A stretch of 31,480 bases of DNA from Rectinema sp003452735 (GCA_035415815.1 DAOOGR010000011.1:1-31480); one strand, 5' to 3'; shown: positions 15,502 to 24,151, counted from the stretch's first letter. Numbers and translations: made by a program. Notes: generated by a model from the sequence alone, not told the origin.

Positions 15502-16833
15502 ATGCCTATAATTAAGCCGAGAGTGTTAAAAGGTTTTCGCGATTTTCTTCCTGATGCGGAGATAACTCGCTCCTCTCTCGTAAAAAAACTGGAGCAAGTC
15601 TTTTCATTATTCGGTTTTGTACCTATAGATACTCCTGTCCTCGAATATGCCGATATCTTGCTTGGAAAAGGAGGCGGGGAAACAGACAAGCAAGTATACC
15701 GCTTTCTTGATCATGGTGACCGAGATATAGCCATGCGATTCGATTTGACAGTGCCTTTTGCACGATTTATGGCAGAACATGTCGAAGAACTGTACTTACC
15801 CTTTAGGAGATACCACATCGCAAAGGTTTGGCGCGGAGAGAATACTCAGCGTGGAAGATATAGAGAATTCATGCAATGCGATTTCGATATCGTAGGTACA
15901 GATTCAAGTTCTGCAGATGCTGATATTCTGCTTACGGCGGCAAAAGCGATGATTGTACTCGATGTTGGAGAATTCTCGCTCCGAATCAATCATCGCGCGC
16001 TTTTCAATAGATTTCTAGCGCGCATTGGCGCCCTGGATAAGTCTGCTGAAATTCTTAGGACTGTAGACAAACTTGAAAAGATAGGTTTTGAGAATACTCT
16101 TGAAAAGCTCTCCAAGCTGGTTGGCTTGGAATTGGCAGACGATATTCTATCTTTTATTAAAAAAGAAGACAGTTTTGAGGCAACTTTAGAAAAAATGATA
16201 AGTTTTTGCAATAAAAATGATGTTTATGCGCAATCAGCAAAAAGTCGCCTGCTGGAAATTATGGAATGTGTGGCTGCAACAGGCTTTGATAATCGGATAG
16301 TGCTCGATCCGAGCATCACCCGCGGGCTGGATTATTACACTGGAATGGTTGTAGAGACATCGCTTGGAGCTCTGCCAGAAATTGGCTCTGTGTGCTCTGG
16401 AGGAAGATACGATGAACTCGCAAGCCTATATACCGAAAGAAAAATGCCTGGAGTTGGAGCTTCAATTGGTTTGGATAGACTAATTGCAGCTTTAGAGACA
16501 ATCGGCAAAATAAACGACTCAGTAATATCGACCCAAGTGCTCATTATGAATCAAGAAAAAGGAAATGCAGAAAGTATCGCGATATCAGAGCTTCATGCGC
16601 TTGCAGCCCATCTTAGAGATGCTGGCTTTTCCTGCGAGGTATTCCCTGAGGAGAAAAAAACTCTAGCTCAGTATACCTATGCTGAGCGAAAACATATTCC
16701 GCTCGCTTTATTTGCTAATTCGGCCAAAGGCCCGTATAATCTAAGGATTCTAGCTCAGCGGAAGAACATAGAGTGTTTGGATTTCGATAGCCTCTGTGAA
16801 TCCATCAGGAGCTCCTTGAATGTTAAGACCTGA
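15502..16833 (+). CDS. hisS: Histidyl-tRNA synthetase
   Basis: Class II aminoacyl-tRNA synthetase charging tRNA-His. From ATG 15502 the protein is 443 residues and begins 'MPIIKPRVLKGFRDFLP' (motif 1 region). Motif 2 is 'RRYHIAKVWRGENTQRGRYR' from about residue 102. The histidine-specific GLDYYTG is at 275-281, followed by 'CSGGRYDEL' and 'PGVGASIGLDRL' (motif 3). The last 100 residues form the anticodon-binding domain. Longer upstream reading is rejected: a GAGGGAG Shine-Dalgarno precedes 15502 and upstream in-frame codons overlap the promoter. It overlaps trmB by 14 bp. Confidence 0.97.
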   Translation: MPIIKPRVLKGFRDFLPDAEITRSSLVKKLEQVFSLFGFVPIDTPVLEYADILLGKGGGETDKQVYRFLDHGDRDIAMRFDLTVPFARFMAEHVEELYLPFRRYHIAKVWRGENTQRGRYREFMQCDFDIVGTDSSSADADILLTAAKAMIVLDVGEFSLRINHRALFNRFLARIGALDKSAEILRTVDKLEKIGFENTLEKLSKLVGLELADDILSFIKKEDSFEATLEKMISFCNKNDVYAQSAKSRLLEIMECVAATGFDNRIVLDPSITRGLDYYTGMVVETSLGALPEIGSVCSGGRYDELASLYTERKMPGVGASIGLDRLIAALETIGKINDSVISTQVLIMNQEKGNAESIAISELHALAAHLRDAGFSCEVFPEEKKTLAQYTYAERKHIPLALFANSAKGPYNLRILAQRKNIECLDFDSLCESIRSSLNVKT

Positions 16834-17566
16834 AATGGAAGAAAAGGGCCAAGGCCAAAAATCTAAGAAATATCAATCGATGAGCCAAGAAATTGGCCTT
16901 ATTGATGGAAGCGTTCATTCTTTTGTGAAAAGATCTGGAAGAATCACCGAAGGCCAACGCAGAGCCATAGAATCATTAGGACCGAAATATATCATTCCCT
17001 ATTCGGACAAATTTCTGGTTACAGAAACATTATTCCCTCAGATTAAACCAATAATCTTAGAGATTGGCTTTGGATCTGGACAAGCAACATGGCGGATTGC
17101 TAAAGAAAGACCTGAATTCAACTATCTTGGAATTGAAGTTTATGCGCCTGGCGTAGGAAGGCTTATAATGGACCTCGAACTTCATGTGATAGAGAATGTA
17201 CGCATATTGCAACAAGACGCTATCACTGTACTGAAGCACATGATAGCGCCTGCAAGCCTGGCTGGCATCCATGTTTTTTATCCTGATCCCTGGCCAAAAA
17301 AACGACACCATAAACGCAGACTCATGCAGTATCCAATCGTTTGCCTTATGGCTCAAAAACTTATACAAGGTGGTTATCTTTATTGCGTAACTGACATAGA
17401 AGAGTATGCTTGTTTTGCTAAAGATTCACTAGATGCTTGCTCGCTACTCGAAAATGTATACGGGAGCTTCGCACCTCATCAGCAATGGCGCCCGGAAACC
17501 AGATTTGAAAACCTCGCGAAAGAGGCTGGTAGCGAGCCTTTCGAGCTGTTCTACAAGAAGAACTAG
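16820..17566 (+). CDS. trmB: tRNA (guanine-N7-)-methyltransferase
   Basis: Makes m7G46 in the variable loop of tRNAs using S-adenosylmethionine. The SAM-binding loop 'ILEIGFGSGQATW' is at residues 79-91. The family-specific substrate motif 'YPDPWPKKRHHKRRL' is at 154-168, with 'GYLYCVTDIEEYA' further on and 'TRFENLAKEAG' near the C-terminus. It is 248 residues, slightly long because of a basic, low-complexity N-terminal 25. The ATG 16820 has AGGAG eight bases upstream, inside hisS. The pairing with hisS groups tRNA charging with tRNA modification. It converges on the helicase gene with only 4 bp between stops. Confidence 0.95.
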   Translation: MLRPEMEEKGQGQKSKKYQSMSQEIGLIDGSVHSFVKRSGRITEGQRRAIESLGPKYIIPYSDKFLVTETLFPQIKPIILEIGFGSGQATWRIAKERPEFNYLGIEVYAPGVGRLIMDLELHVIENVRILQQDAITVLKHMIAPASLAGIHVFYPDPWPKKRHHKRRLMQYPIVCLMAQKLIQGGYLYCVTDIEEYACFAKDSLDACSLLENVYGSFAPHQQWRPETRFENLAKEAGSEPFELFYKKN

Positions 17567-17570
17567 TGAT

Positions 17571-20255
17571 TTAGATCATGTTGAAAAAGTCGCTAAGTCG
17601 CCTATAGTACATGCTAATCTTCTCTTTGAGTGACAAAGGCGCATTGTACTTTTTTGCATAATCCACAAGAAGTTCCATGCTTGCTAGACTCTGGGCTATA
17701 GCATCGGCAAAATGAGATGCTGGTTGATACCAAAAGTTCCCAGCGCTATCAGAATGCAATCCAACAAATTTGAGCTTATTAGAATTTCCTATCCTGACAA
17801 CTCGTAGGATCTGGTCAAAAGAAGCAACAAGCGCATCTAGGGTCTGCAATCCTTCGGAAGTGCCTTCTTTTAGAGAAAAATTCATATTTGGAGGAGACGC
17901 TGCATTCATATCTCGATCGGGGTCGATCCATTTCGAAGCTTTTACAACTGTAGAGAATTTTTCTCCATTGAATAATATCATGCCATTCCATTCTACACGC
18001 GCCCTGAGTCCCTTGCTTATCAACTTATCAGAAGGCTCGAGCTTGTTAAGAATCTTGGTGAGCTGAACCCAGTCGAGCACTACAGTCCTTTTTGGCTTCT
18101 TGCTATCGATTTCAAAAACCTCTCCGCCCAGCAAGATAGTCTCATTCTGGCCTGAGCCGATTACCTTTACTCGTCGCTCAACCTTGTTGTCTTTTTTGGA
18201 GATTTGCCCTAGTTTGCTCTCCTTTGGCAAATGTTTTCTATCAGAGATGGTTTCTTTTAGCTCTCGGTCTTCTCTACTACGTGAGATTGATATAGGTTCC
18301 TTCTGCTTTAATGCAATAATCTGTTCTGCTAGTTCTGGAGATATTCTATATAGTTGTGATCTAGAAAGAGGAGAAACGGACATTGCATACATTCTGGTAG
18401 TACGGACAATCTCGCCTGCAACGATGAAATCTGCATCTTGTCGAAACATTACCGAGCCCGGATGAATATGGATTTTTTCAGCGGTGAGAGAACTAAACAT
18501 ACCTCTCCCTTGCTGTGCACATACGAATTGAATAAGCCCTCTACTGACAGCGCATAAATAATCGCCAATAGAACCGCCTGATCCAATAGGAATACCCATA
18601 TCCGATACGATTAGATCGAGTTGCTCCTTGATTCTAAGGATTTCTCGAAGCGTGCGCTCATCTAAATAGTTGTGCTCACAGAATTTTGTTTTATCCCTGG
18701 CTGAGGAAAAAGCCTCGTAGAGCTTTAGATATGATGCAAAATCACCCATAGGATCTCGAAAGCGATGGTGAGCGGCGCGTGCCTCAGTCTCTTCACCTGG
18801 AGGAAGAACATATGGGCTCGTGGTTGATAGAAAAGCCGCAGCTATAAGCGTCTCACTCAGAACACCTGGATACTTGAGGATTGCCTCCACAATCATTCGC
18901 GACAGTTTTGGTAAAAGCGGGAAGGCACACATCATTTCGCCTATATGTGTAAGAGATCTATCTGGATTTAGTGCATCTAGCATGTTGAGCGCTTCTATGG
19001 CTCCTCGAATTGCGCTCTTTGGCGGCTTTGTTATGAAGTCGAAGTGTTCGAAATCTGTTATCCCCAGTTCAGCCATTCGTAGCAGAACCTCTGATAGATC
19101 TGTCCTTCTAATCTCTTCGGTGGGATAGAGAGGACGCGATTCAAAATCTTTAAGGGAATACAAACGGTAGCAGATACCAGGGCGTGTACGTCCTGCCCTG
19201 CCCTTGCGCTGATTGCAAGAAGCCTTGGAAATAGGAGTCTCGATTAGGCTAGCTGTAAAAGTTTTGGGATTGTAATAATTGATTTTAGCTAGTCCAGAGT
19301 CTATAACAACAGTTATTCCATCGATAGTGACGCTTGTTTCTGCAATGTTGGTAGCTATTACCACCTTGATCTTTCCCGGCGGAGGGCTTTCAAAAACCCT
19401 TTCCTGTTCATCCTTGCCAAGGCGCGCATATAGCGGAATACAATCGAGCTGAGAGGCCCAACGGCTTGTCATCAAAACTTGTAGGCACTCCTTAATCGTC
19501 TTCTCCCCGGGAAGAAAAATCAGAATATCTCCGGGTTCAGCGTCTGTTTCTCCTCTGAGTACTCTGTCTATAATAGAAAGAATCTTTTCATAAAGAGCCT
19601 CATCCGAAGATCGAAAATATATTTCTTCGCTTTCTTTGGTGCTCGAAATATACTTTGATCCTATATCTGAAGCTGGCCGAATTGCATCATAGCGGATTTG
19701 GACTGGAAACATGGGAGCATCGATCCTTACAATGGGGCATTCTCCAAAATATTCAGAAAAAACTTCAGCATTTATTGTCGCTGATGATACAATTATCCTA
19801 AAGTCGTTTCTCGTATCAATGACTTTTTTAAGAAGCCCAAGTATAAAATCGATGTTCAGACTTCGTTCGTGTGCCTCGTCTACCATTATTATGCTGTAAG
19901 AAGAAAGATATGGATCAAATTTCATTTCTTGCAAGAGAATGCCATCTGTCATTATTTTTATGGCTGTATTAGGGGCTGTCACATCTTCAAAACGCATCTT
20001 GTAACCAACGACTCCCGGTACAGTGGTGTTGAGCTGACGAGCAATAAAATCGCTTACAGACAAAGTCGCAATTCTCCTTGGCTGTGTAATTCCTATTTTT
20101 CCATCTGCAGCATATCCGGCTTCATAGAGTATAATTGGAAGCTGTGTAGTCTTACCGGAACCTGTAGGGCTCTCCACGACAATAACCTGATTCTTCGATA
20201 AAGCTTCAAGGATCCTAGCTTTCTGCTGATATATAGGAAGATCATGGGGATTCAT
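17571..20255 (-). CDS. DEAH-box ATP-dependent helicase (HrpA/HrpB class) with C-terminal extension
   Basis: A superfamily 2 RNA helicase of the DEAH type. From the ATG at 20255 (894 residues) motif I is SPTGSGKTTQ near 29-38, DEAH is at 126-129, SAT at 158-160, and motifs V/VI ('ATNIAETSVTIDG', 'QRKGRAGRTRPG') follow. The HA2 winged-helix/ratchet region and an OB-like domain ('IHIHPGSVMF') run to about residue 665. The remaining 230 residues are not the usual HrpA or HrpB tail. They begin with a Lys/Glu-rich linker and continue into a mixed region I cannot assign. Upstream in-frame ATGs exist (20258, 20309); 20255 fits a GAGAG five bases upstream. It diverges from xseA. HrpA versus HrpB is not resolved. 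Confidence 0.85.
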   Translation of the reverse strand: MNPHDLPIYQQKARILEALSKNQVIVVESPTGSGKTTQLPIILYEAGYAADGKIGITQPRRIATLSVSDFIARQLNTTVPGVVGYKMRFEDVTAPNTAIKIMTDGILLQEMKFDPYLSSYSIIMVDEAHERSLNIDFILGLLKKVIDTRNDFRIIVSSATINAEVFSEYFGECPIVRIDAPMFPVQIRYDAIRPASDIGSKYISSTKESEEIYFRSSDEALYEKILSIIDRVLRGETDAEPGDILIFLPGEKTIKECLQVLMTSRWASQLDCIPLYARLGKDEQERVFESPPPGKIKVVIATNIAETSVTIDGITVVIDSGLAKINYYNPKTFTASLIETPISKASCNQRKGRAGRTRPGICYRLYSLKDFESRPLYPTEEIRRTDLSEVLLRMAELGITDFEHFDFITKPPKSAIRGAIEALNMLDALNPDRSLTHIGEMMCAFPLLPKLSRMIVEAILKYPGVLSETLIAAAFLSTTSPYVLPPGEETEARAAHHRFRDPMGDFASYLKLYEAFSSARDKTKFCEHNYLDERTLREILRIKEQLDLIVSDMGIPIGSGGSIGDYLCAVSRGLIQFVCAQQGRGMFSSLTAEKIHIHPGSVMFRQDADFIVAGEIVRTTRMYAMSVSPLSRSQLYRISPELAEQIIALKQKEPISISRSREDRELKETISDRKHLPKESKLGQISKKDNKVERRVKVIGSGQNETILLGGEVFEIDSKKPKRTVVLDWVQLTKILNKLEPSDKLISKGLRARVEWNGMILFNGEKFSTVVKASKWIDPDRDMNAASPPNMNFSLKEGTSEGLQTLDALVASFDQILRVVRIGNSNKLKFVGLHSDSAGNFWYQPASHFADAIAQSLASMELLVDYAKKYNAPLSLKEKISMYYRRLSDFFNMI

Positions 20256-20304
20256 CATAACTCTCAGTTTAATGCTATGATAAAAATTCAGCCAGTATGC
20301 GACA

Positions 20305-20333
20305 TTCACCTAAGGTAAACATTTTGGTAAAAT
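20305..20333 (+). promoter_or_regulatory. Promoter of xseA-xseB (leaderless geometry)
   Basis: TTCACC (20305-20310), 17-nt spacer, TAAAAT (20328-20333). The -10 ends 6 nt before ATG 20340, so the predicted start is the A of ATG. No Shine-Dalgarno precedes the ATG. Confidence 0.5.
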
Positions 20334-20339
20334 CTGATT

Positions 20340-21593
20340 ATGAGCTTCGATTATAATTTTGATGCCGAAACCCACCTATCCTCTCCGCTTACTGTTTCTC
20401 AGATCACTTCTCTTATAAGAAAAGACTTAGAGGGTAAATACCCTGATGTTATCATCGAGGGAGAGGTTTCAAACTGTAAGATTGCAGCTTCGGGGCATCT
20501 CTATTTTTCTCTCAAGGATGAAGATGCTGTGTTACAGGCAGTCATGTTTCGTAGGGATTTGCTGACCCTTGCTTTTGTACCCAAAGACGGTATGCGAGTA
20601 TGGGCACGCGGCGCTATATCAGTCTATGCACAAAGAGGACAATATCAGCTCATTGCAAGAAGCATGAGACAAACAGGATTTGGCGACATTCTTGCTATGC
20701 TAGAACAGCGCAGACGAAAATTTGCCGAGGAAGGCCTATTTGATGAGTCTAGAAAGAAAAAAATCCCTATTTTCCCTACCAGAATAGGAGTTGTGACGAG
20801 TCCTACGGGCGCAGCGATACGCGATATCATTCGGGTGCTTCATAGGCGCAATCCTAAAGTGAGTATTTTGATACTTCCAACATTGGTACAGGGACAAGAA
20901 GCGGCAGCTTCAATAGCGGCACGAATTCAACAGGCGAACCGCTGGAATTTGGCAGATGTGCTCATTGTTGGACGGGGAGGAGGTTCTATCGAAGATTTGC
21001 TACCTTTTTCAGAAGAAGTAGTGATTCGCGCAATCGCAGAATCGCACATTCCAATAATAAGCGCAGTAGGTCATGAGACAGACTGGGCTCTTTCCGACTA
21101 TGTGGCGGATTTACGAGCTCCAACACCTTCGGCTGCGGCCGAGATGGCATGTAGTGATCTAGATTTAATATATAAAGAGTTCACTCATTTTGAGAACATC
21201 TTGGGGCAATCGATGAAGCATGCTCTTGCGAGTGCGAGACAAAGGCTCTCCTCATCTTCTCCTCGCATTCTGGAAGACATCATACTGCGAAAAAATATTG
21301 TCGCAAGCCAGAGATTTGATGCTGCTATCGAAAATATAAGGAATTGCTTTCAGAAAAGAATCGAAGACCTAAATCATCGCTTAGTTATTGCTTCGAGCGC
21401 CATAGAAATAGCTAATCCTAAGGCAGTAATGAAACGTGGTTTCTCAGTTGTCAAGAAAAATGGGACAGATATTGTCCGATCTTCCAGAACTCTCGCACAA
21501 GGAGATTTTATCAATATCATGTTCTACGAAGGCGAAGCCGATGCTGATGTAAGATCAATCAGAAATGCTAGCGACAAAAGGAGTCAGGGATGA
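20340..21593 (+). CDS. xseA: Exodeoxyribonuclease VII large subunit
   Basis: Catalytic subunit of the single-strand-specific exonuclease VII. The N-terminal OB domain ('LTVSQITSLIRKDLEGKYPDV', 'IEGEVSNCKIAASGHLYFSLKD') is followed by the catalytic region 'RIGVVTSPTGAAIRDI', 'VGRGGGSIEDLLPFSEE', 'PIISAVGHETDWALSDYVAD' and 'APTPSAAAEMA'. The C-terminal coiled-coil part binds XseB, and the ending 'VMKRGFSVV' is typical. It is 417 residues. The ATG lacks a Shine-Dalgarno and sits directly after a -10-like box. Its stop overlaps the ATG of xseB, which has AAAGGAG upstream. Confidence 0.96.
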   Translation: MSFDYNFDAETHLSSPLTVSQITSLIRKDLEGKYPDVIIEGEVSNCKIAASGHLYFSLKDEDAVLQAVMFRRDLLTLAFVPKDGMRVWARGAISVYAQRGQYQLIARSMRQTGFGDILAMLEQRRRKFAEEGLFDESRKKKIPIFPTRIGVVTSPTGAAIRDIIRVLHRRNPKVSILILPTLVQGQEAAASIAARIQQANRWNLADVLIVGRGGGSIEDLLPFSEEVVIRAIAESHIPIISAVGHETDWALSDYVADLRAPTPSAAAEMACSDLDLIYKEFTHFENILGQSMKHALASARQRLSSSSPRILEDIILRKNIVASQRFDAAIENIRNCFQKRIEDLNHRLVIASSAIEIANPKAVMKRGFSVVKKNGTDIVRSSRTLAQGDFINIMFYEGEADADVRSIRNASDKRSQG

Positions 21594-21862
21594 AAGATTT
21601 TGAAAAAAGGATTACACATCTCGAGGAATTAGCAGAAAAAATGAGGGAGCCGGATCTTCCTTTGGAAAAATCATTCAGCCTTTTCGAGGAAGCTGTTGTG
21701 CTCGCCCGAGAGCTTAGGAAGGAACTAGATGAGCTTCAGGGCAAGGTTGAGATTCTCCTCAATAGCCTTGAGATTAGAGAAAACGATCAGGCTGAAGTGC
21801 CCAACATTGCCAACTTCGATATATCGACTTCCGAATCTCAAATCGACTCAGAAGAGAAGTAA
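21590..21862 (+). CDS. xseB: Exodeoxyribonuclease VII small subunit
   Basis: Non-catalytic helical subunit of exonuclease VII. Residues 1-60 match the family: 'FEKRITHLEELAEKMREPDLPLEKSF' with 'LFEEAVVLARELRKELDE'. Residues about 60-90 are an acidic Asn/Ser/Glu-rich tail of low conservation. The length of 90 residues is slightly long. It overlaps xseA by ATGA, indicating coupling and matched stoichiometry. Its stop is 19 bp from the convergent Nudix gene, with no clear terminator between. Confidence 0.95.
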   Translation: MKDFEKRITHLEELAEKMREPDLPLEKSFSLFEEAVVLARELRKELDELQGKVEILLNSLEIRENDQAEVPNIANFDISTSESQIDSEEK

Positions 21863-21881
21863 GGGCAACAATAAGCCTTAA

Positions 21882-22340
21882 TTACCCAACTTGATGGCCG
21901 CTTCCACTATTGGAATTCATAGCCGCTTCCACTATTGGAATTAGAGAACGATCGGAATCGGCGAGTTCCATCTTCGAAATATATTCTATAGGAAGCCACG
22001 CTACTTCGACATGCTCATTTAGATGCTGGATTTGTCCTGAACTAAGCGAGACCTGCCAGGCGGCAAGAGTCCGAGTCTTTCCCTTGTTCTGGAAAACGCT
22101 CTCGCCTAGAAACCTTATCACATCAATATCAGCGCCAAACTCCTCAAGGAATTCGCGCTTTAGAGCAGATTCGTCTGATTCGCCTTCTTCTACTTTTCCG
22201 CCTGGAAATTCCCAGCGGTGGCTCATTTCCGTATGATCCTGCTTACGCCTGGCAATGAATAATAGATCGCTTTGAATCGCAATGCCCGCTACTGATCGGA
22301 GATATTCAATCATATCGGTAGTATCATCTTGTCCAGACAT
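21882..22340 (-). CDS. Nudix hydrolase (MutT-like), with rewritten C-terminus
   Basis: Hydrolyses nucleoside diphosphates linked to another moiety; the MutT-like context suggests oxidised dNTP sanitation, but the substrate cannot be read from sequence. The Nudix box runs from about residue 48 to 70 (G48, E54, R62-E63, E66-E67, G69), with the preceding 'RWEFPGGK' typical of MutT. The length is 152 residues. The last codons lie in a 25-bp-period tandem duplication. The first copy encodes IPIVEAA and the second, in a shifted frame, NSNSGSG, so the natural tail seems replaced. It lies 15 bp downstream of the nnrE/nnrD gene on the same strand and is probably cotranscribed. Confidence 0.9.
   Translation of the reverse strand: MSGQDDTTDMIEYLRSVAGIAIQSDLLFIARRKQDHTEMSHRWEFPGGKVEEGESDESALKREFLEEFGADIDVIRFLGESVFQNKGKTRTLAAWQVSLSSGQIQHLNEHVEVAWLPIEYISKMELADSDRSLIPIVEAAMNSNSGSGHQVG
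21897..21942. repeat. Tandem 21-bp duplication (period 25) inside the Nudix gene
   Basis: GCCGCTTCCACTATTGGAAT plus T occurs exactly at 21897-21917 and again at 21922-21942, with CATA between. The period of 25 is not a multiple of three, so the two copies are translated in different frames. Confidence 0.95.
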
Positions 22341-22355
22341 CTGTACTTCTCACTG

Positions 22356-24038
22356 CTATCTATCATCATACACATTAGTGTCCATGACTCCGCTACTTAT
22401 ACGAGCACAAGCATTTGCAAGGTCTATAGGCGTAAACCATCCCTTTTTGAGCCAAAGCTGTTTTCCTGCTGAGCCATGCACTAATATCGCCCCTAATAAT
22501 GCTTTTGTCATAGGATTATCAGAAGGGATAGCGGCATTTGTCGATTCTCGGTTCTCTCCTGTTTCTTTTAAGAAAGCTAACCACCGAGCAAGAAAACCTC
22601 CAATCATTCCAGACAATACATCTCCTGACCCTGCAATGCCCAGCCCAGGTGTGCTTCCATCATATATGTAACAAGAGCCATCTGGTAAACCTACATGAGT
22701 TGTGGAGGCCCTTAGAGCAAGCGTTGTTCCGTACTTCTTGGCAAATGCTGTTACCAATGCTACTGTCTCCGAAACATTAGCTAAAGGATCTAAAGGAACT
22801 GACTTCAAAATCGGAAGCATCTCGCTAAATTCGCCAGGATGTGGAGTCAGAATTATGGGCGCTCTACAAAAGCTAGAATCCTGATTTTTGCTTGCGATCC
22901 TTGCAAACATCCGAGCGCCATCTGCATCGAGAACAAGTGGTATATCTGTCTGGAAAAGCATAGCAAGAATTCTCTCCCTCTCCAAATCGATTCCCCACCC
23001 AGGGCCAGCAATTACAACATCCCAGCATTCTGGCGAAAATGAGTCCTTCGAAAATACACGAACAATAGCATTCTCTCCTATAGACGCGAGATAGGCCGAA
23101 AATAATTCTTTATCACAGAAAAGGGCGATATATCCTGCCCCAGCAGATGCTACCCCATGTATGCAATGCAGAGCGGCTCCTGCTCCGCTTGAGCTTCCAG
23201 CAAACACAGCCACTCGCCCTCGTTGCATCTTGTATGCCCATGGAGAGATCGGGGGTAAAAAGCTCTTCATATCACTTTCTTCCAAAAGCCATGTATTCTG
23301 CGTCGATGACTTCGTCCATTGAGGGAAAATGCCTCCAACTGGAAAAATGTCTCCTGCATATGGCCTTGCGCTTGGCATATATAGCGACTCTTTCATAGGC
23401 TCTATACAGAGCGTAACATCGGCACAAACGATCGGAAACTCCGGTTTCCATGCATCACTAAGCCCAGAAGGAACATCTAACGATACAATGAGAGGATTCT
23501 TTTTGCCCATTTCGTTGCGGGATATTCTTATATCTCGAAGAAGTCGGATTAAATCTGAGGACTTCCCCTTAGCTGGTCCATCTATTCCTGTTCCAAACAA
23601 GGCATCGAGAATAACATCATTTGTGGAAAGCTGTTCACTAATGCTTTTTGGGTCAACTGTTTCGTAACATATGATTTTTACCCCACATCGCTCTGCCCGC
23701 TGTAAATTTAAGATGACATCTGGCTTCATGGTGCAGGGTTCGGGTATATATGCAGTGAGCCGAGAATAACCTCCTAATCTTGCATGCCGCAACATGGTTA
23801 GGGCATCTCCAGCATTATCGCCTTTCCCGCATACAGCAGCTATGTTAAGCTGCTGAGATGACACCGAGTTTGCGGAGATTAGATTTGAAATATCTTTTTT
23901 AAGAAATACTTCGCTTACAAGAGTCTGCCATAAGCGAATTGCAGCAATTTCCATGAGATGGTCTACAGAAAAATTGAATTCGGTTCTTGTTAGGGCATCC
24001 AGCTCAAGAGAATTTTTATTCGATATCAAAGCATGCAT
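22356..24038 (-). CDS. nnr: Bifunctional NAD(P)H-hydrate epimerase / NAD(P)H-hydrate dehydratase
   Basis: Repairs hydrated NADH and NADPH. The N-terminal YjeF/NnrE epimerase domain (about residues 1-210 from ATG 24038) has 'GKGDNAGDALTMLRH' near 71-85 and 'DALFGTGIDGP'. The C-terminal NnrD kinase-fold domain has 'VLTPHPGEFSEML' and 'GIAGSGDVLSGMIGGFLA' (catalytic Asp about residue 472). The epimerase loop is unusual: families normally read G-x-G-N-N-G-G-D-G, here G-K-G-D-N-A-G-D-A. The ATG 24038 is preferred because GGAGG lies 9 nt upstream and the family begins there; a TTG at 24086 coincides with a -35 element. It is about 560 residues and followed by the Nudix gene after 15 bp. Confidence 0.93.
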   Translation of the reverse strand: MHALISNKNSLELDALTRTEFNFSVDHLMEIAAIRLWQTLVSEVFLKKDISNLISANSVSSQQLNIAAVCGKGDNAGDALTMLRHARLGGYSRLTAYIPEPCTMKPDVILNLQRAERCGVKIICYETVDPKSISEQLSTNDVILDALFGTGIDGPAKGKSSDLIRLLRDIRISRNEMGKKNPLIVSLDVPSGLSDAWKPEFPIVCADVTLCIEPMKESLYMPSARPYAGDIFPVGGIFPQWTKSSTQNTWLLEESDMKSFLPPISPWAYKMQRGRVAVFAGSSSGAGAALHCIHGVASAGAGYIALFCDKELFSAYLASIGENAIVRVFSKDSFSPECWDVVIAGPGWGIDLERERILAMLFQTDIPLVLDADGARMFARIASKNQDSSFCRAPIILTPHPGEFSEMLPILKSVPLDPLANVSETVALVTAFAKKYGTTLALRASTTHVGLPDGSCYIYDGSTPGLGIAGSGDVLSGMIGGFLARWLAFLKETGENRESTNAAIPSDNPMTKALLGAILVHGSAGKQLWLKKGWFTPIDLANACARISSGVMDTNVYDDR

Positions 24039-24057
24039 ATCGGGAGGCCTCCAATCT

Positions 24058-24086
24058 ACTATACTCTCACAAATCTCATCGGGCAA
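24058..24086 (-). promoter_or_regulatory. Promoter of nnr-nudix
   Basis: Minus-strand TTGCCC (24086-24081), 17-nt spacer, TATAGT (24063-24058). The predicted start near 24051 gives a leader of only about 13 nt and places the mRNA 5' end at or in the GGAGG (24052-24048). The GGAGGCCTCC there is itself palindromic. Confidence 0.45.
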
Positions 24087-24115
24087 GCAAAAATCTAAAG
24101 GGATACAATGAAGTC

Positions 24116-24143
24116 TTGCAAAAGTCAGTGCTTTTCGTATAGC
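24116..24143 (+). promoter_or_regulatory. Promoter of the DEAD-helicase/radical SAM operon
   Basis: TTGCAA (24116-24121), 16-nt spacer, TATAGC (24138-24143). Eight bases separate the -10 from ATG 24152, predicting a leader of only a few bases at most. No Shine-Dalgarno is visible. It is divergent from the nnr promoter 30 bp away. Confidence 0.4.
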
Positions 24144-24151
24144 GTTATAGC

